Of a stretch of 64,000 bases of DNA, positions 12,001-17,909 are shown piece after piece. Origin of the DNA: UBA5336 sp038745855 (GTDB lineage: Bacteria > Pseudomonadota > Alphaproteobacteria > Caulobacterales > Hyphomonadaceae); contig JBCDLC010000003.1 of NCBI GenBank assembly GCA_038745855.1, positions 79,445 through 143,444 on the forward strand, written 5' to 3'. The first letter of the stretch is position 1. Every line of letters begins with the position of its first letter. The translations under genes and the position numbers were made by a program. The notes below the pieces were generated by a model that saw only the letters and a list, made by a program, of their open reading frames with translations, was not told where the DNA came from and did not search any database.

Positions 12001-14345
12001 TCGCCAGTGTTTGCCGTCCCGGTCGCATCACCCGTCGAGACAAACTCGATAACGGTAGCACCCCCACCAGCAGCGGTCTGAAACTTCACATTATCCAGTT
12101 GGTTAACCTGGTTGGGCCGGGCGGTCCCCGTCCCGAGGAACTGGGACGGCTGTTGGGAGAATTCGTCGAAATCGACGAGACCATTTGTTGCAACGCCGGT
12201 CAAACCGGTCGCAATGCCTTCGACTCCTTGGAGCGAATTGTCCGAGTTGTCGTCGAAATCAAGAATGACGGGGTTCAGCGGGCTGACGGTGACGGCGGTG
12301 CCGTTCGAAGCGTCACGCAGGAACGGGTCATCGTCATTCAGCACGCCATCATCATCGGTATCTGGATCGCCAGGCAGGACAATATCGCTCGGCGCATACG
12401 CAAAGATATTATCCGAACCGATCGTAGCTGCGATTATGATGCCATCAAAGATGGCGTTACCGGTCGTTTTGTCCCCGACAATGACATCGAGCGGTGAGCC
12501 GCCAGGCGTGGCGATTGTGATGATCCCATCGGTATCGACACCTTCTCCGTCGACGTCATTCACATCGACGGAGTTGAACGGCGTCACCGCAGTCCCGTCG
12601 TCGTTAACGTTGAGGATCGTTATGTTGTTAACGAACTGGGTGACAACGAGCGCACCAAAGATTTCACCATTGAATGCGTCGCCGATGTACTCATCAATAC
12701 CGTTTGTCGAACCACCAAGGATCGCCAGCGAATCTCCATCATTGATGCTTCGGGGGACGGAGATAGAGCTTTCCTGAAGCCGGGCTTCCTGCTCGGCGGG
12801 AGTGAGATCGGCGAGTGTTTCTCCAGGCCCTACTGCAAACTTCGTCGGATGAATAAGGGAGTCCGACGTGAGCGTCCCCTCCGTCAGCAAGTATTGGGGC
12901 AGGAGCGAAGTGATATCGGAGACGGCGGTAACACGGTATTCGCTGGTGTCCGTGACGGTGATGTTCGATCCGCTACCGGTGAACGTGGCACCCACTGTGA
13001 AGCTGAACCCCGGCAGGTTTGGGTTTTCGGCATACTGATTACCGTCATTGTCCCGAAGAACGAGCCCGGCGCCTTCGGGGTTGCCTCGCGTTGGTGCGCC
13101 ATGGCCATAATTCCCACCTTCGGTAATCTGGAACAGCGGCTCGCCAGAGCCTGCGCCACTGCCATCGGGAATGTCGTTTGTTCCGAAGCCATCACCGTCG
13201 ACGACAGGGAAATTGCCAAGACCATTGTTGGAGCCATTGTCGACGGTGAAGAACTGGCCGTTCTCTGTTTGCACAAGGTCGTATGCATTCCGGAGGCCAT
13301 CGGCGAAAATGCTTATGGGAGCATTAGATGGCAGGACGGCCTGATTAAACCCGTCATTACCGCCGAACGGACCATTGAGATCACGCCCGTCGAAGGTCTC
13401 GCGGTAGCCCGCTTCGATCAGTTGGGAATCGGTTGGCACGTCGCCCACTGCATTTCCGCCGAAGATGGCGGGGAACGTGTCGATCAGGTCTTGGGTAACA
13501 AATTCCGGCGCGTTGACGTTGTTCGGGTCATCCAGCGTAGGTAGGTCATAAACAAACTGCCGAGCGGTTGGCGTACCGCCCGGCGCATTGCCAAGCGGCT
13601 TTCCGGCGTCATCGTCGGTTTGGATCGGTAGCTGTTCGATTGCACCCAGGTCGATGGCCAGCACGGTTCCCGCGAGCGAGTATTCGGTGGCCCACGTAAA
13701 GAAGTTACTGGGCGCGCCATTATTTGTATTCCCCCCCACCTGAAGGTACAGCGTATTGGTCGCGTCATCGAGTACCATACCATTCGTTGCATGGTTTTCC
13801 TCTGAACGCGGCAGGCCGCGCACGATATCGACCGCATCCCATACAAACCCACCATTTCCATCGGGTGTGCCAGTGACGCGGGTGACGATCCCAGAATTGG
13901 TATCGAGGTGTGTATCAGCGCGGTCGCTGTTTCCGGTCGAAATGCGCGGATCGCTGGATGACACGTAAAAAACGGGATTTCCGTTGCCGTCATCGGTCGC
14001 CACGATGCCTGTAACCTGCCGCGCATTGAAGGGGTTGGAGCCTCCCGCGTCAAAGAACACCTCGTTGTTCGAGAACCCCGGCTCGATCGCTCGCCCGTCA
14101 TCATTATGGTTGATGATGCCAGACACCACGCCCAAACCGTTGTTGAGCGTCAGGGTTTCGCGCTGACTTTGGCCGCCTGGCCCGAGGACCTCGATGAATT
14201 CACCGTCTTCGATCGTCACAGGAATAGCGATGATCTGGCCATTCTGCTGGGTCACATACAGCCGTCCATCGGCACCAAACGTCAGCGATGTCGGGTTCTG
14301 AAGGCCTGACAGGCTGCCAATCTGGTTAAAGGCAATCTCTTCCAT
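1..14345 (-). CDS. Giant multi-domain adhesin/carbohydrate-binding protein, 3' end outside window
   Basis: One reading frame stays open from the ATG at 14345 to the window edge, giving at least 4,781 residues with the C-terminus missing. GGAG lies 9 nt before the ATG. Residues about 1-600 look like a sorbosone/glucose dehydrogenase-type beta-propeller (LRNAYDL near 350, EGGNYGHG near 408). Next come a LamG/DUF1349-like stretch (about 740-900), three Ig-plus-malectin composite repeats, a Calx-beta-like domain (about 1342-1450), a short malectin-like domain (about 2140-2320), two CBM35-like modules (about 3013-3161 and 3373-3518), cadherin-like domains and a second DUF1349-like stretch (about 4120-4350). 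DGDLDGDL near 4063 resembles a calcium-binding thrombospondin-3 motif. There is no Sec signal peptide, so type I secretion of a surface or matrix protein is likely. The propeller may bind sugar rather than oxidise it. The domain calls are by eye. Confidence 0.85.
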   Translation of the reverse strand, partial: MEEIAFNQIGSLSGLQNPTSLTFGADGRLYVTQQNGQIIAIPVTIEDGEFIEVLGPGGQSQRETLTLNNGLGVVSGIINHNDDGRAIEPGFSNNEVFFDAGGSNPFNARQVTGIVATDDGNGNPVFYVSSSDPRISTGNSDRADTHLDTNSGIVTRVTGTPDGNGGFVWDAVDIVRGLPRSEENHATNGMVLDDATNTLYLQVGGNTNNGAPSNFFTWATEYSLAGTVLAIDLGAIEQLPIQTDDDAGKPLGNAPGGTPTARQFVYDLPTLDDPNNVNAPEFVTQDLIDTFPAIFGGNAVGDVPTDSQLIEAGYRETFDGRDLNGPFGGNDGFNQAVLPSNAPISIFADGLRNAYDLVQTENGQFFTVDNGSNNGLGNFPVVDGDGFGTNDIPDGSGAGSGEPLFQITEGGNYGHGAPTRGNPEGAGLVLRDNDGNQYAENPNLPGFSFTVGATFTGSGSNITVTDTSEYRVTAVSDITSLLPQYLLTEGTLTSDSLIHPTKFAVGPGETLADLTPAEQEARLQESSISVPRSINDGDSLAILGGSTNGIDEYIGDAFNGEIFGALVVTQFVNNITILNVNDDGTAVTPFNSVDVNDVDGEGVDTDGIITIATPGGSPLDVIVGDKTTGNAIFDGIIIAATIGSDNIFAYAPSDIVLPGDPDTDDDGVLNDDDPFLRDASNGTAVTVSPLNPVILDFDDNSDNSLQGVEGIATGLTGVATNGLVDFDEFSQQPSQFLGTGTARPNQVNQLDNVKFQTAAGGGATVIEFVSTGDATGTANTGEYLFQTGVTIPTGAETFSVSWTIFNPLLDQGAGTMTSDGNQEVGGFIGTGDQSNFLKIAATDSSIEGPGFVIYLEDNDVEVSSQFLAAADLFAGQTATDQEIRVELLVDVTGATPIATATIDYDVADDGNNGDGTSTVISSPIDLGTTNVADVIAGNFQVGGAESGLALGLWSTNGDVADADAFAATFDDISITATGDIPGPTVAIQNPFAADGADALIASDDSLVFVVSVSDASLPGVSGVDINSVQPDDLVVTVNGQPAAAMAFLDLLDEPLTGDDVDNGRQAPTVVDGQTLITFVAYPPAEGWDLGGVAMGTPASLQVTASMVAGSILNPAGGGNAATSSVFTANFIDVGGNVIQAINPGGIQGVSAGTTITVNGVDYVDDANNGSDNPTFANGVSITAPVNVDGNTFGNGASVDDILSDDAALKLLYGTERSSGTATGDLVFTISGDASGVPLTPGVSYAVELGFAEIFNDASQNTTANGPNDPQTRQFDVVVNGTNVLPDFNLFERAPGGHTIIERTVVVQPYANGEIVISLSAQNADQPKINAIKITELPGDPGGPITVGISVSDVLVNESEGSVNVVFTATEAIADGQITVPFVVADGTALEGIDFTAPSPQTVVFDNSTTAIATFQIANEGGIVEPDETFTISIDEVGITAPVGINPAAIPSQSSATVTIVDANISGPSVTIVNPFAADVDGDGNTGSVFVATDDNITITVELTDAAGVDLSSLDASDLVVTVNGQTVPAADMELLTLFDDPLLTVSGGGIETDDGQLAPVVAGNVTSVVFIAKAPAGGWDIGGAEIGTPTAINVTATVQPNSILNAIGGASAETTASFTTNFIDPGTDVVRAINAGGGVNGTSPGDTLVVKGVLYEDDDTIEGESGSPTGPNNQAEAPQGVTITSTLADGTVVSAGGDGAAFGGAEALADIAGEGSDAEAQIFATERFAGNPEAKLEYTITTDADGSPLNPNGTYAIELSFAEIFNDASNGAAGNQLPGDRVFDVLINDEVVINDLDLIARAPGSHVIVERTVLATVVDGAIKIAVDGAGLADNAKISAFKISLVDAGVVDAIPPNVTDIGITLPVDAQAPMTVEVAFDEPVSVIDAAAVTLNAPGLEGGTVPLLGTSSSIASDGLSATVSIEAPVQGFANGDYTATVAPGAVLDLTGNPSIAAASTAAAVSLSLVLDANEIYDENVNGDLSDDASTPTALTALVEGSNVVTLFASDSNGGEGLPIGSDRDYFTVVVPEGFELSAIVLSDYEATSVGSQPNLAFLAVGLEGETINVDPLSQLEPDNSNLLGGATIGEVDQGTDILDTLGAFGVGTGFSGPLPAGTYNFWLNQNAAVSRASLDFQITQSTAPVVGDVVLAVNAGGTALNQDVTVEGETENIDFAGDGDLSNVVVAGGQFTDASFGNGLQPAFENTVYQTEKGGGAFSVTITDLLPGTYAVDLLFAEIFFPNNAAAGNGIGQRVFDIAVQGELVLDDFDILNVAINEQNGGSNDFNEAVNIRIPSVVVDASGTLTISSPEALANAPKLSGFVLRDVNDGRAVVTVAGPADAVETGDAGFTVLDFTVEMDRAPDADVTVTVEIDVDGTITTQQVELGTALSTGLPVSVPNDDAFNGAENVTVSVVDVVSGSAAARISPITPSATAIVTEDEADQVSATILDPFAADSAGALVASDDNITIVVRVDDTDGVDVTSIQASDLLVTVNGVAVPAADMAFLNLTDDPLFELNSGDPEADNGQIAPFVKDGSTFITFVASAPAEGWDLGGAAVGQSVPLNVSATLQTGSILDTGGVASALATATFTANVIDVGTDVSRALNAGGTQGATPGDTIIVNGVTYEDDDINNGTVAADQRDGVLIQATDSAGALVTGGQDGTTSGGGNQIADILSDDPALQQIYGTERFAGGEGNTLTYTISQDADGNALNPNARYAIELGFAEIFSDAGINQPGISDFGDRIFDVSINGDTVFEDLDLFQRAPGAFTIIERTFLAETDENGNLVVQLVSNVDNAKISAIKIVELPAIALAIGDGAAVEDGDNGTTTVVLPITSVPPAADETIELTLSADGGATTTTATVTLDANGAGTVAIDVSGANDDIADGDTILSVTLVGTATSGFVVDAGQAVGTVTISEDDFAPVAVEDRAVVVVDNPVSVDVLANDTDADGTAGLGLTAIVSVLVEGQPTADVAAAIVDGRITVTPSNGFTGVVDVTYEITDAGGNTGTGVASVSVIQDAVTIEVEDFDNVLPINLAGPGEFFEENQGAGSGGQVARLGTGGAGTAILSLDATTGIAFGSNNITVTYFDESDGVSSFSLVVNGITIGTVTLDNDGGFGAAQAGNLRSVTFQSVTLQDGDQLSLVGQADGLEFVRLDKIAFAAVIDDGTPDNQAPIVVGTVDASGIEQGTDVAIDLKGSTPVFVDPDEDPLIFTLGAGAPDYLSIDPNTGTIINNRPLTNDDAVASLNNGPALVTVTANDGEASVSTTFQVSVANANDAPVLSVNQIEVLDLVTTDQAIAPIETAGLFQDVDVADFGDVLAYTASNLPPELEIDETTGQITGVVVSPGTFTVSVTATDTSGASVTSTFAVNVTGEPILGDPIRVQAEDFTLVSGFFVENQNAADPVGDGKVIRLGSQTTGEATLDLDTVTGFTPGNTTLTIGLFDENDGQSELDVLVNDVLVATVVLDLDAGGGAAQASSFRTVTLNNVDLPAGAELKLVGRSDGTGSASSFFNEFVRVDYIDLVPTGPQPGNFAPFPIPAFDTALEAAEGNATFNLAAAFGDPEEDALTFALVPAPGETTIPEFLAVDPMTGVVSMTDAQVDEDTVFTFAITAIDSGGSQQSVSQTFTLNVTNNPLPTVAAALVAATVAEGETISAVATLDAPHTADITVTLSLVPGATNPATVPDDVSFDANGLSSIDVTIPAGLTTGTALVAAIDDGPIELDETFNVAITAANVGSSIDGAADQVPIGGPGSDATITDADAAPVAGPDAATVFAGGQVLLDLLENDTDADDVILTVTEIVDPALSGVTVTDNGDGTITVATDGTVAPGDIVIGYTLEDPSGNMDAGVATVTVSDDALLAIADGPAVMEAGDEGDTIVSFPVSTLPAVASQTVAVTFTIDGGQTTQTADVSLTADGTGTLDVTLVDYNDDVAGPETVVQADLIDVTTIGLSVDTSAASATAVVTEDDFDPAATDDTLTIDSGATITFDPASNDTDADLDVGEALSVTAIDVTNTVGGTVTLVDGEVTVTDDPDSGEDIIFGYTVSDSAGNTADGTVTVSETPDPTAPDGDLDGDLMTNAEESTPTGDIDGDGEPNSTDAFFYDPNTTGSGATLSGGTPLADDEVIRLDFNADGTPFQNGFTGVLQGTTTALGYIKEGSLDGAGGVPEGFVSDGLLNVPATTGDTGGSNNPQNDYLFAVNRSGSFTLEAVMLNPFFDNDPQTDIANSFDQSGIVIGTDSTNFVKLVIKSGTGDPENSVAEFSIDGFNFDQPDLGIPEDGYEQALLQLQVVVGDTGVTIQPVIEFQNFDGTPANIPTYTGPISPVPAGLAAQILDANTPVGLGVTEVNGGGGSDFTVQYDYLQVTGVPEVIDPQDPQTAEEVFAGLTGIDIDGSYADGTAGAAILTIIDGEEGIETSNFGSNSFQLTNTGEKQIAAVVIDFRTAVFGDSVIDFDGTAGDTTAKPFGIVGDGAGNPQTGGTGVITETPNGSGAADFSQDAYLFAGDTPLPNTTGTGTTAVTGGFRGLVLTFDGSEGGFTNGETIGFSGDMDPNSIAGIAKAAVDTGSIGDPGSIWDVGGISGAELVGSTFTVLFDDGTTATGYLGSDTSQAGSIGEARQGQPEAIATLSVVTAAGQNAVESGETGTYGGEIPIITVEGTPGDEVRITLQKGFNPVANDEGGVAALVAARLQDQQADFPVNNVFDVQTFDTVIGADGTVVLPANAFDYNEIEAGGVAFDGSNVQPLALTVAVIGEPADNDPDVLDGDEALALGPISDPIFLTNPTETPV
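3790..4225 (-). other. CBM35-like module 2 of the giant protein
   Basis: Residues about 3373-3518 begin VQAEDFTL, contain GLFDENDGQSELDVLVND and end FVRVDYIDL. This is the second copy of the module described at 4860-5305, separated from it by cadherin-like repeats. Confidence 0.65.
4860..5305 (-). other. CBM35-like module 1 of the giant protein
   Basis: Residues about 3013-3161 form a beta-sandwich-like module that begins EVEDFDNVLP, contains VTYFDESDGVSSFSLVVNG and ends LEFVRLDKIAF. The same signature (acidic E-E/D start, FDExDG, xLVNG, xxxRLDxI) recurs in each of the five modules of the protein at 17910-21920. CBM35 and CBM6 families bind polysaccharides; ligand binding here is inferred. 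Confidence 0.65.
5935..7015 (-). repeat. Composite Ig-like + malectin repeat, copy 3
   Basis: This is the third copy, about 360 residues. It shows DPFAADSAGA, DLLVTVNGV and AEGWDLGG, then YGTERFAGG, ELGFAEIFSDA, QRAPGAFTIIERTF and AKISAIKIVEL. A shorter malectin-like domain (7380-7925) without the Ig half lies between copies 2 and 3. Confidence 0.75.
8812..9945 (-). repeat. Composite Ig-like + malectin repeat, copy 2
   Basis: This is the second copy, about 378 residues. NPFAADVDGDG opens it, DLVVTVNGQ and AGGWDIGG mark the Ig-like half, and FATERFAG, ELSFAEIFNDA, ARAPGSHVIVERTV and AKISAFKI mark the malectin-like half. A Calx-beta-like domain separates it from copy 1. It is a diverged protein-level repeat. 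Confidence 0.75.
10330..11395 (-). repeat. Composite Ig-like + malectin repeat, copy 1
   Basis: This is the first copy of a unit of about 355 residues inside the giant gene. It opens with an NPFAADG motif, continues with DLVVTVNGQ and AEGWDLGG in an Ig-like half, and ends in a malectin-like half carrying YGTER, ELGFAEIFNDA, ERAPGGHTIIERTV and KINAIKI. The malectin half normally binds glucosides; that function is inferred here. Confidence 0.75.
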
Positions 14346-16133
14346 AGTCGGGTTCTCCGCACGTAGTGTCGCGACCCGTTCTGGGCACGCTGTCTATCAG
14401 TATTGGGGGTACCGATGCTTCATGCCGGCGGCGCAATTGCGCACTGGCGGGCGAGCGAAATCGGTGGAGATCACGTTGAACGGATATTTTGTTGGGCGCG
14501 GCCATCGACCGTTTCGTCAAGACTGACGAGACCTGTATTGACGCTACGTCAACCGGCAACATACCCACACGCCCACCAACGGATCAACGTTCATGCGAAC
14601 GGCTGACCTTACTCTACACGATTAAACACGCGTCCCGCCCGCGCCGTTTCCGAAGCATTAACAATATTATTGTATAGAATCAACTCTTTATCAGAATTTA
14701 CTCGCTTCGATTGAATCAAAAAAATCGATCCGCCGACATGCTGAACGACAGCCAAACCGCAACGAAAAAGTGTAAACATCTGTTTTTTCTGTGGAAAATT
14801 TTGCTTTATCCACAACAATTTACAAAGGCTGTTTTCGCGCCGACTGAGAAATCCTGAATGGACCAGACGTGCTGTGCACGGGCGAACCGAAGAAGGTCAT
14901 CGCGCTCCGGCTGGCCGTGGCCAACGTTATCGCCAACAGCCGTGATGCCCTCGCACGCGGCCTAAACTCGGATGAGCGCTTAGGGTTGATCGACCATAGC
15001 GCCGACGATGATCTCTTGCTCGCCCCACGAACCGTGTCGGCCGCAATGGGGAGGCCGAAGACTGCATGACGCCCCCCCTTCCAATACTCACCCCGGGTCG
15101 CTACTCGACCGTCGGGCCGACCCGTAAGGTGGATCTTGCGGGTGCCGCCAATCCGATCTGAATAGCAGCCGGTTGCTGTTGCGGTGAATTAGGGTTGCCC
15201 GTTTAGGAATCGTGCACGAGCTTTGGGAAAACGCGGGAAGGCAGACCCGGAAGGCAGGACCGAAGCGCTGCCGCTCCACCGGGCTGTGTTCCCGTGATCA
15301 ACCGAAATAGACCGGCCACGTTGCGTCAGGCGTTTTTCTGACTCATCATCGGCAAAGGAAACAAGGATGAAGAGGAAGTCTTTTCGCGGGAGCCGGCCGA
15401 AAAGTGTATGCTAGCGATCAAGCGCCATTCGCACCGGAAGTTGCCGGCGGAAGAGGAGATACTCGTCACGCCCGGAAGGTTTTACAGTGAGCACGCCATC
15501 ACCAGGCTGCACACTCGATAAGGCGCATCGAACCGAACGCTAGACCTGAACGCGATCCATGTGAGCGCGTCGGCCCACGCCTAGAGCATCATGATGCTAT
15601 CGAAACGACTTACAATCTTTTCGTTTAATCAATTATTACACAACATAAATTGGATCACCCCGAGTGTTTGTGGCGCAGAATAAGCATACGCCGCAGTTCG
15701 TTTTTGGTCAGAGATCTACGCACCGGTAGGGTTTAGGCCGCACACAATAGCACACGAGGCGCTCTCGCTACGCGCTCTCTGACGGCCTCAGAAATTGGTC
15801 GAAATATCTATTTCGCACGAGTTTATCGATTTTCCCCGAAATTTTTTGCCCGTCCCCGACTGTAAATTTTGAACGGCAGGACTCGCCCTTCAACCATTGG
15901 AAATTTCAGCGGTACCGCGTTGCGGAAATGATAAAGCATCGACTAAACGGAAATATGTCAGATATGTGCTCATCATGACGAGGGGGCAAGATGTAGAAGC
16001 ACGTAAAGAATTATGATCCCTCTGGACCCTACGCATCAGATGCCATGGTTGATGAGGACAGCGGCCTGGCGCTGATGAAGATCGGCAATAGCTCGAATTC
16101 AAGAAAGAAGCTTTCCGAGATGGTCTGGGGGAA
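14346..16133. other. Gene-poor stretch before the IS element
   Basis: No coding region here can be supported. The frames that do open are short and have no recognisable family. Positions 14600-14850 are clearly AT-richer than the surroundings and probably hold the promoter of the giant gene. Around 15367-15410 a frame starting MKRKSF faintly resembles the N-terminus of an IS3 OrfA. Around 15403-15522 a frame of about 40 residues (RHSHRKLPAEEEI) has no match that I recognise. The stretch looks like decayed mobile DNA. Confidence 0.4.
14790..14814. promoter_or_regulatory. Pair of inverted DnaA-box-like sites
   Basis: TGTGGAAAA at 14790-14798 (reverse complement TTTTCCACA) faces TTATCCACA at 14806-14814, the latter a perfect DnaA-box consensus. 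They sit in an AT-rich intergenic stretch about 450 bp upstream of the giant gene. Two sites are too few to call an origin; they could also form a weak hairpin. Confidence 0.35.
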
Positions 16134-16176
16134 TGAGCTGGTCCCAGAAAACTGGACAGTGAGCTAAGGTATATCC
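16134..16176 (+). repeat. Left terminal inverted repeat of the IS3 element
   Basis: The outer 11 bp (TGAGCTGGTCC) match the right end with one mismatch. An inner 13 bp, CTAAGGTATATCC, matches exactly. Confidence 0.75.
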
Positions 16177-16199
16177 CGACAGACGAAGGGATATCGAGC

Positions 16200-16478
16200 A
16201 TGGGACGAAAGCGGCGGAAGTTTACCGACAATTTCAAGGCGCAGGTGGCTCTGGAAGCGTTGCGTGGTGACAGGACGATCCAGGAGATCGCGGCGAAGCA
16301 CAATCTTCTGCCAACACAGGTGAGCACCTGGAAGAAGCAAGTGGTTGAAGGGATGGCGGACGTGTTCGCCAAGGGCGGCGCGTCCGACGAGCGCGAAACT
16401 GAGATCAAGAAACTGCACGCCAAGATCGGGAGGCTGGCGGTAGAGAATGATTTTTTAGCCAAAGGGCTCAAGCTATGA
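16200..16478 (+). CDS. IS3-family transposase OrfA (helix-turn-helix)
   Basis: This 92-residue protein begins MGRKRRKFTDNFKAQVALE and has the InsE/OrfA helix-turn-helix (TIQEIAAKHNLLPTQVSTW, about 28-46) followed by a leucine-zipper-like tail (ETEIKKLHAKIGRLAVEN). It binds the IS ends. Its stop overlaps the orfB start (ATGA at 16475-16478), and orfB is in the -1 frame, so normal expression would be by frameshift or coupled translation. Confidence 0.9.
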   Translation: MGRKRRKFTDNFKAQVALEALRGDRTIQEIAAKHNLLPTQVSTWKKQVVEGMADVFAKGGASDERETEIKKLHAKIGRLAVENDFLAKGLKL

Positions 16479-17329
16479 GCCCAGGCGAACGACGTGGTAT
16501 GATCCAGCCTGGCCATCCGAAGCTGAGCCTCAGCGCGCAATGCCGGGTGCTGAACATCTCCCGGTCAACGCTCTACTATCGGCCGCTGCCGGCGAGCGCG
16601 GAGGAGCTGGCCCTGATGAAGGCGATGGACAAGCTGTTCATCAGGTATCCATTCTTCGGCAGCCGCCAGATTGCGTCCTGGCTGGCGCGCGATGGCATCA
16701 GGGTGGGCCGCCACCGTGTGCGCCGCCTGATGCGCCAGATGGGCCTTCAGGCCGTCTATCGCAGGCCAAAGACCAGCCAGCCGCATCCGGCCCATCCGGT
16801 CTTCCCTTACCTGCTGAAGGGCCTGGTGATCACACGGCCCAACCAGGTCTGGTGCGCCGACATCACTTTCGTGCCTGTCAGTCGGGGATACCTCTATCTC
16901 GTCGCCATTATGGATTTGGCGACGCGCAAGGTGCTGAGCTGGCGAGTGTCGAACACGATGCATGCAGACTTCTGTGTCGAGGCCCTGGAAGAGGCCATCG
17001 AAAAGTAAGGCCCGCCGGAGATCATGAACACCGACCAAGGCAGCCAGTTCACCGGATCAGACTGGATCGCCACGCTCACCGAGGCAGGCGTGCGCGTCTC
17101 GATGGACGGTCGCGGACGATGCATGGACAACATCTTCATCGAACGTCTCTGGCGCTCGCTCAAATATGAAGCGGTCTACCTGCAGGACATCGCCGACGGA
17201 TTTGCGGCCCAGCGCATCATTGATGACTTGATGTGCCTCTACAATCGCGAGCGTCCCCACTCCGCGCTTGGCAAGGCCACGCTCGACGAGGCATTCGAAG
17301 AGGCAACCGAACTGAAGAAAGCGGCCTGA
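16475..17329 (+). pseudogene. IS3-family transposase OrfB (DDE), interrupted by an in-frame TAA
   Basis: The frame encodes a 284-residue IS3 integrase-type transposase except for one TAA at 17006-17008 (codon 178). It falls in EEAIEK-stop-GPPEIMNTDQGS, where relatives carry a tyrosine (AKYGPPEI). Reading continues in frame on both sides. The catalytic residues are all present: D129 (WCADIT), D187 (NTDQGS) and E223 (IERLW), giving the D,D(35)E spacing, and K230. The stop removes D187 and E223, so the product is inactive unless suppressed. A single TAC or TAT to TAA change explains it, which suggests recent inactivation or a sequencing error. Confidence 0.9.
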
Positions 17330-17339
17330 TCAACAAACC

Positions 17340-17391
17340 GGATATACCTTAGCAGGGCCGGAAAACTGTGCAGGAAAACAGGACCACCTCA
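17340..17391 (-). repeat. Right terminal inverted repeat of the IS3 element
   Basis: Read on the minus strand it starts TGAGGTGGTCC and ends CTAAGGTATATCC, with about 9 extra bases relative to the left repeat between the outer and inner blocks. Confidence 0.75.
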
Positions 17392-17407
17392 GGGTGTCGT
17401 CTAAGAC

Positions 17408-17576
17408 GAACTTCCGAACCGCCGGGGCATCAAAACCAAGGCCGAGACCAAGATGGCCGTCTTCAAGCTTATTGAATGCTTGTGCAATCCAGTACGACGA
17501 TATTCTGCCGTCGGTTAGGTGCCCCATCAAGCACGAAAGGCGCCGACTGGATATATTGGTATCCCCTAGCCCCTAA
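17408..17576 (+). pseudogene. C-terminal remnant of a second IS3-family transposase
   Basis: In one frame, 17408-17515 reads ELPNRRGIKTKAETKMAVFK and continues to NPVRRYSAVG, matching the conserved OrfB tail (RAEAKMAIF..IE..YNPRRRHSALGY). A stop and a one-base shift follow, after which PIKHERRR continues the tail (SPINYERR). The sequence differs from the intact IS next to it, so this is an older, separate insertion that the later element landed beside or in. Confidence 0.7.
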
Positions 17577-17909
17577 CCGGCTACGAAGCCGGTGGAAGTC
17601 AAGATGGTCAACTTCGCGCTTTATCCGTCCCAGAATTATGATACTTGATTTTCACTCATAAACTGCACGATTTTCTGACAAACGCCCCGCACCCATCTTT
17701 ATCTTGGACTAGCACGCGGCCCCTACGCGCCCTGTGTCCAGTGCATTTATTGCTTCATTCAAATAAGCGCTGAAGGTTTCGCTGGACATTTAGGTTCAGT
17801 CTGAGACAATTTGGCGTTGAAGGCGGACTTCTGTTGCACAACCGCCGCATCATTTCACGCGATGTCGTGGATTTTGGCGGCGCAGAAGTGGCGCCGGGGG
17901 TGGTAGGAC
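17577..17909. other. Intergenic leader upstream of the CBM35/FG-GAP gene
   Basis: No gene or RNA is seen. The stretch is moderately AT-rich at 17630-17780 and should contain the promoter of the gene at 17910; no convincing -35/-10 pair was found. Confidence 0.4.

Larger units (their letters stand above)
16134..17391 (+). mobile_element. IS3-family insertion sequence (about 1.26 kb), transposase inactivated
   Basis: The element carries overlapping orfA and orfB in the usual -1 arrangement. Its ends are imperfect inverted repeats, starting TGAGCTGGTCC on the left and ending with the complement of TGAGGTGGTCC on the right, with the 5'-TG...CA-3' termini typical of IS3. An inner repeat CTAAGGTATATCC lies at 16164-16176 and, inverted, at 17340-17352; the right copy sits 9 nt further in. 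Flanking bases (GAA on the left, GGG on the right) give no clean target-site duplication. The orfB stop codon means this copy should not move by itself. Confidence 0.85.
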
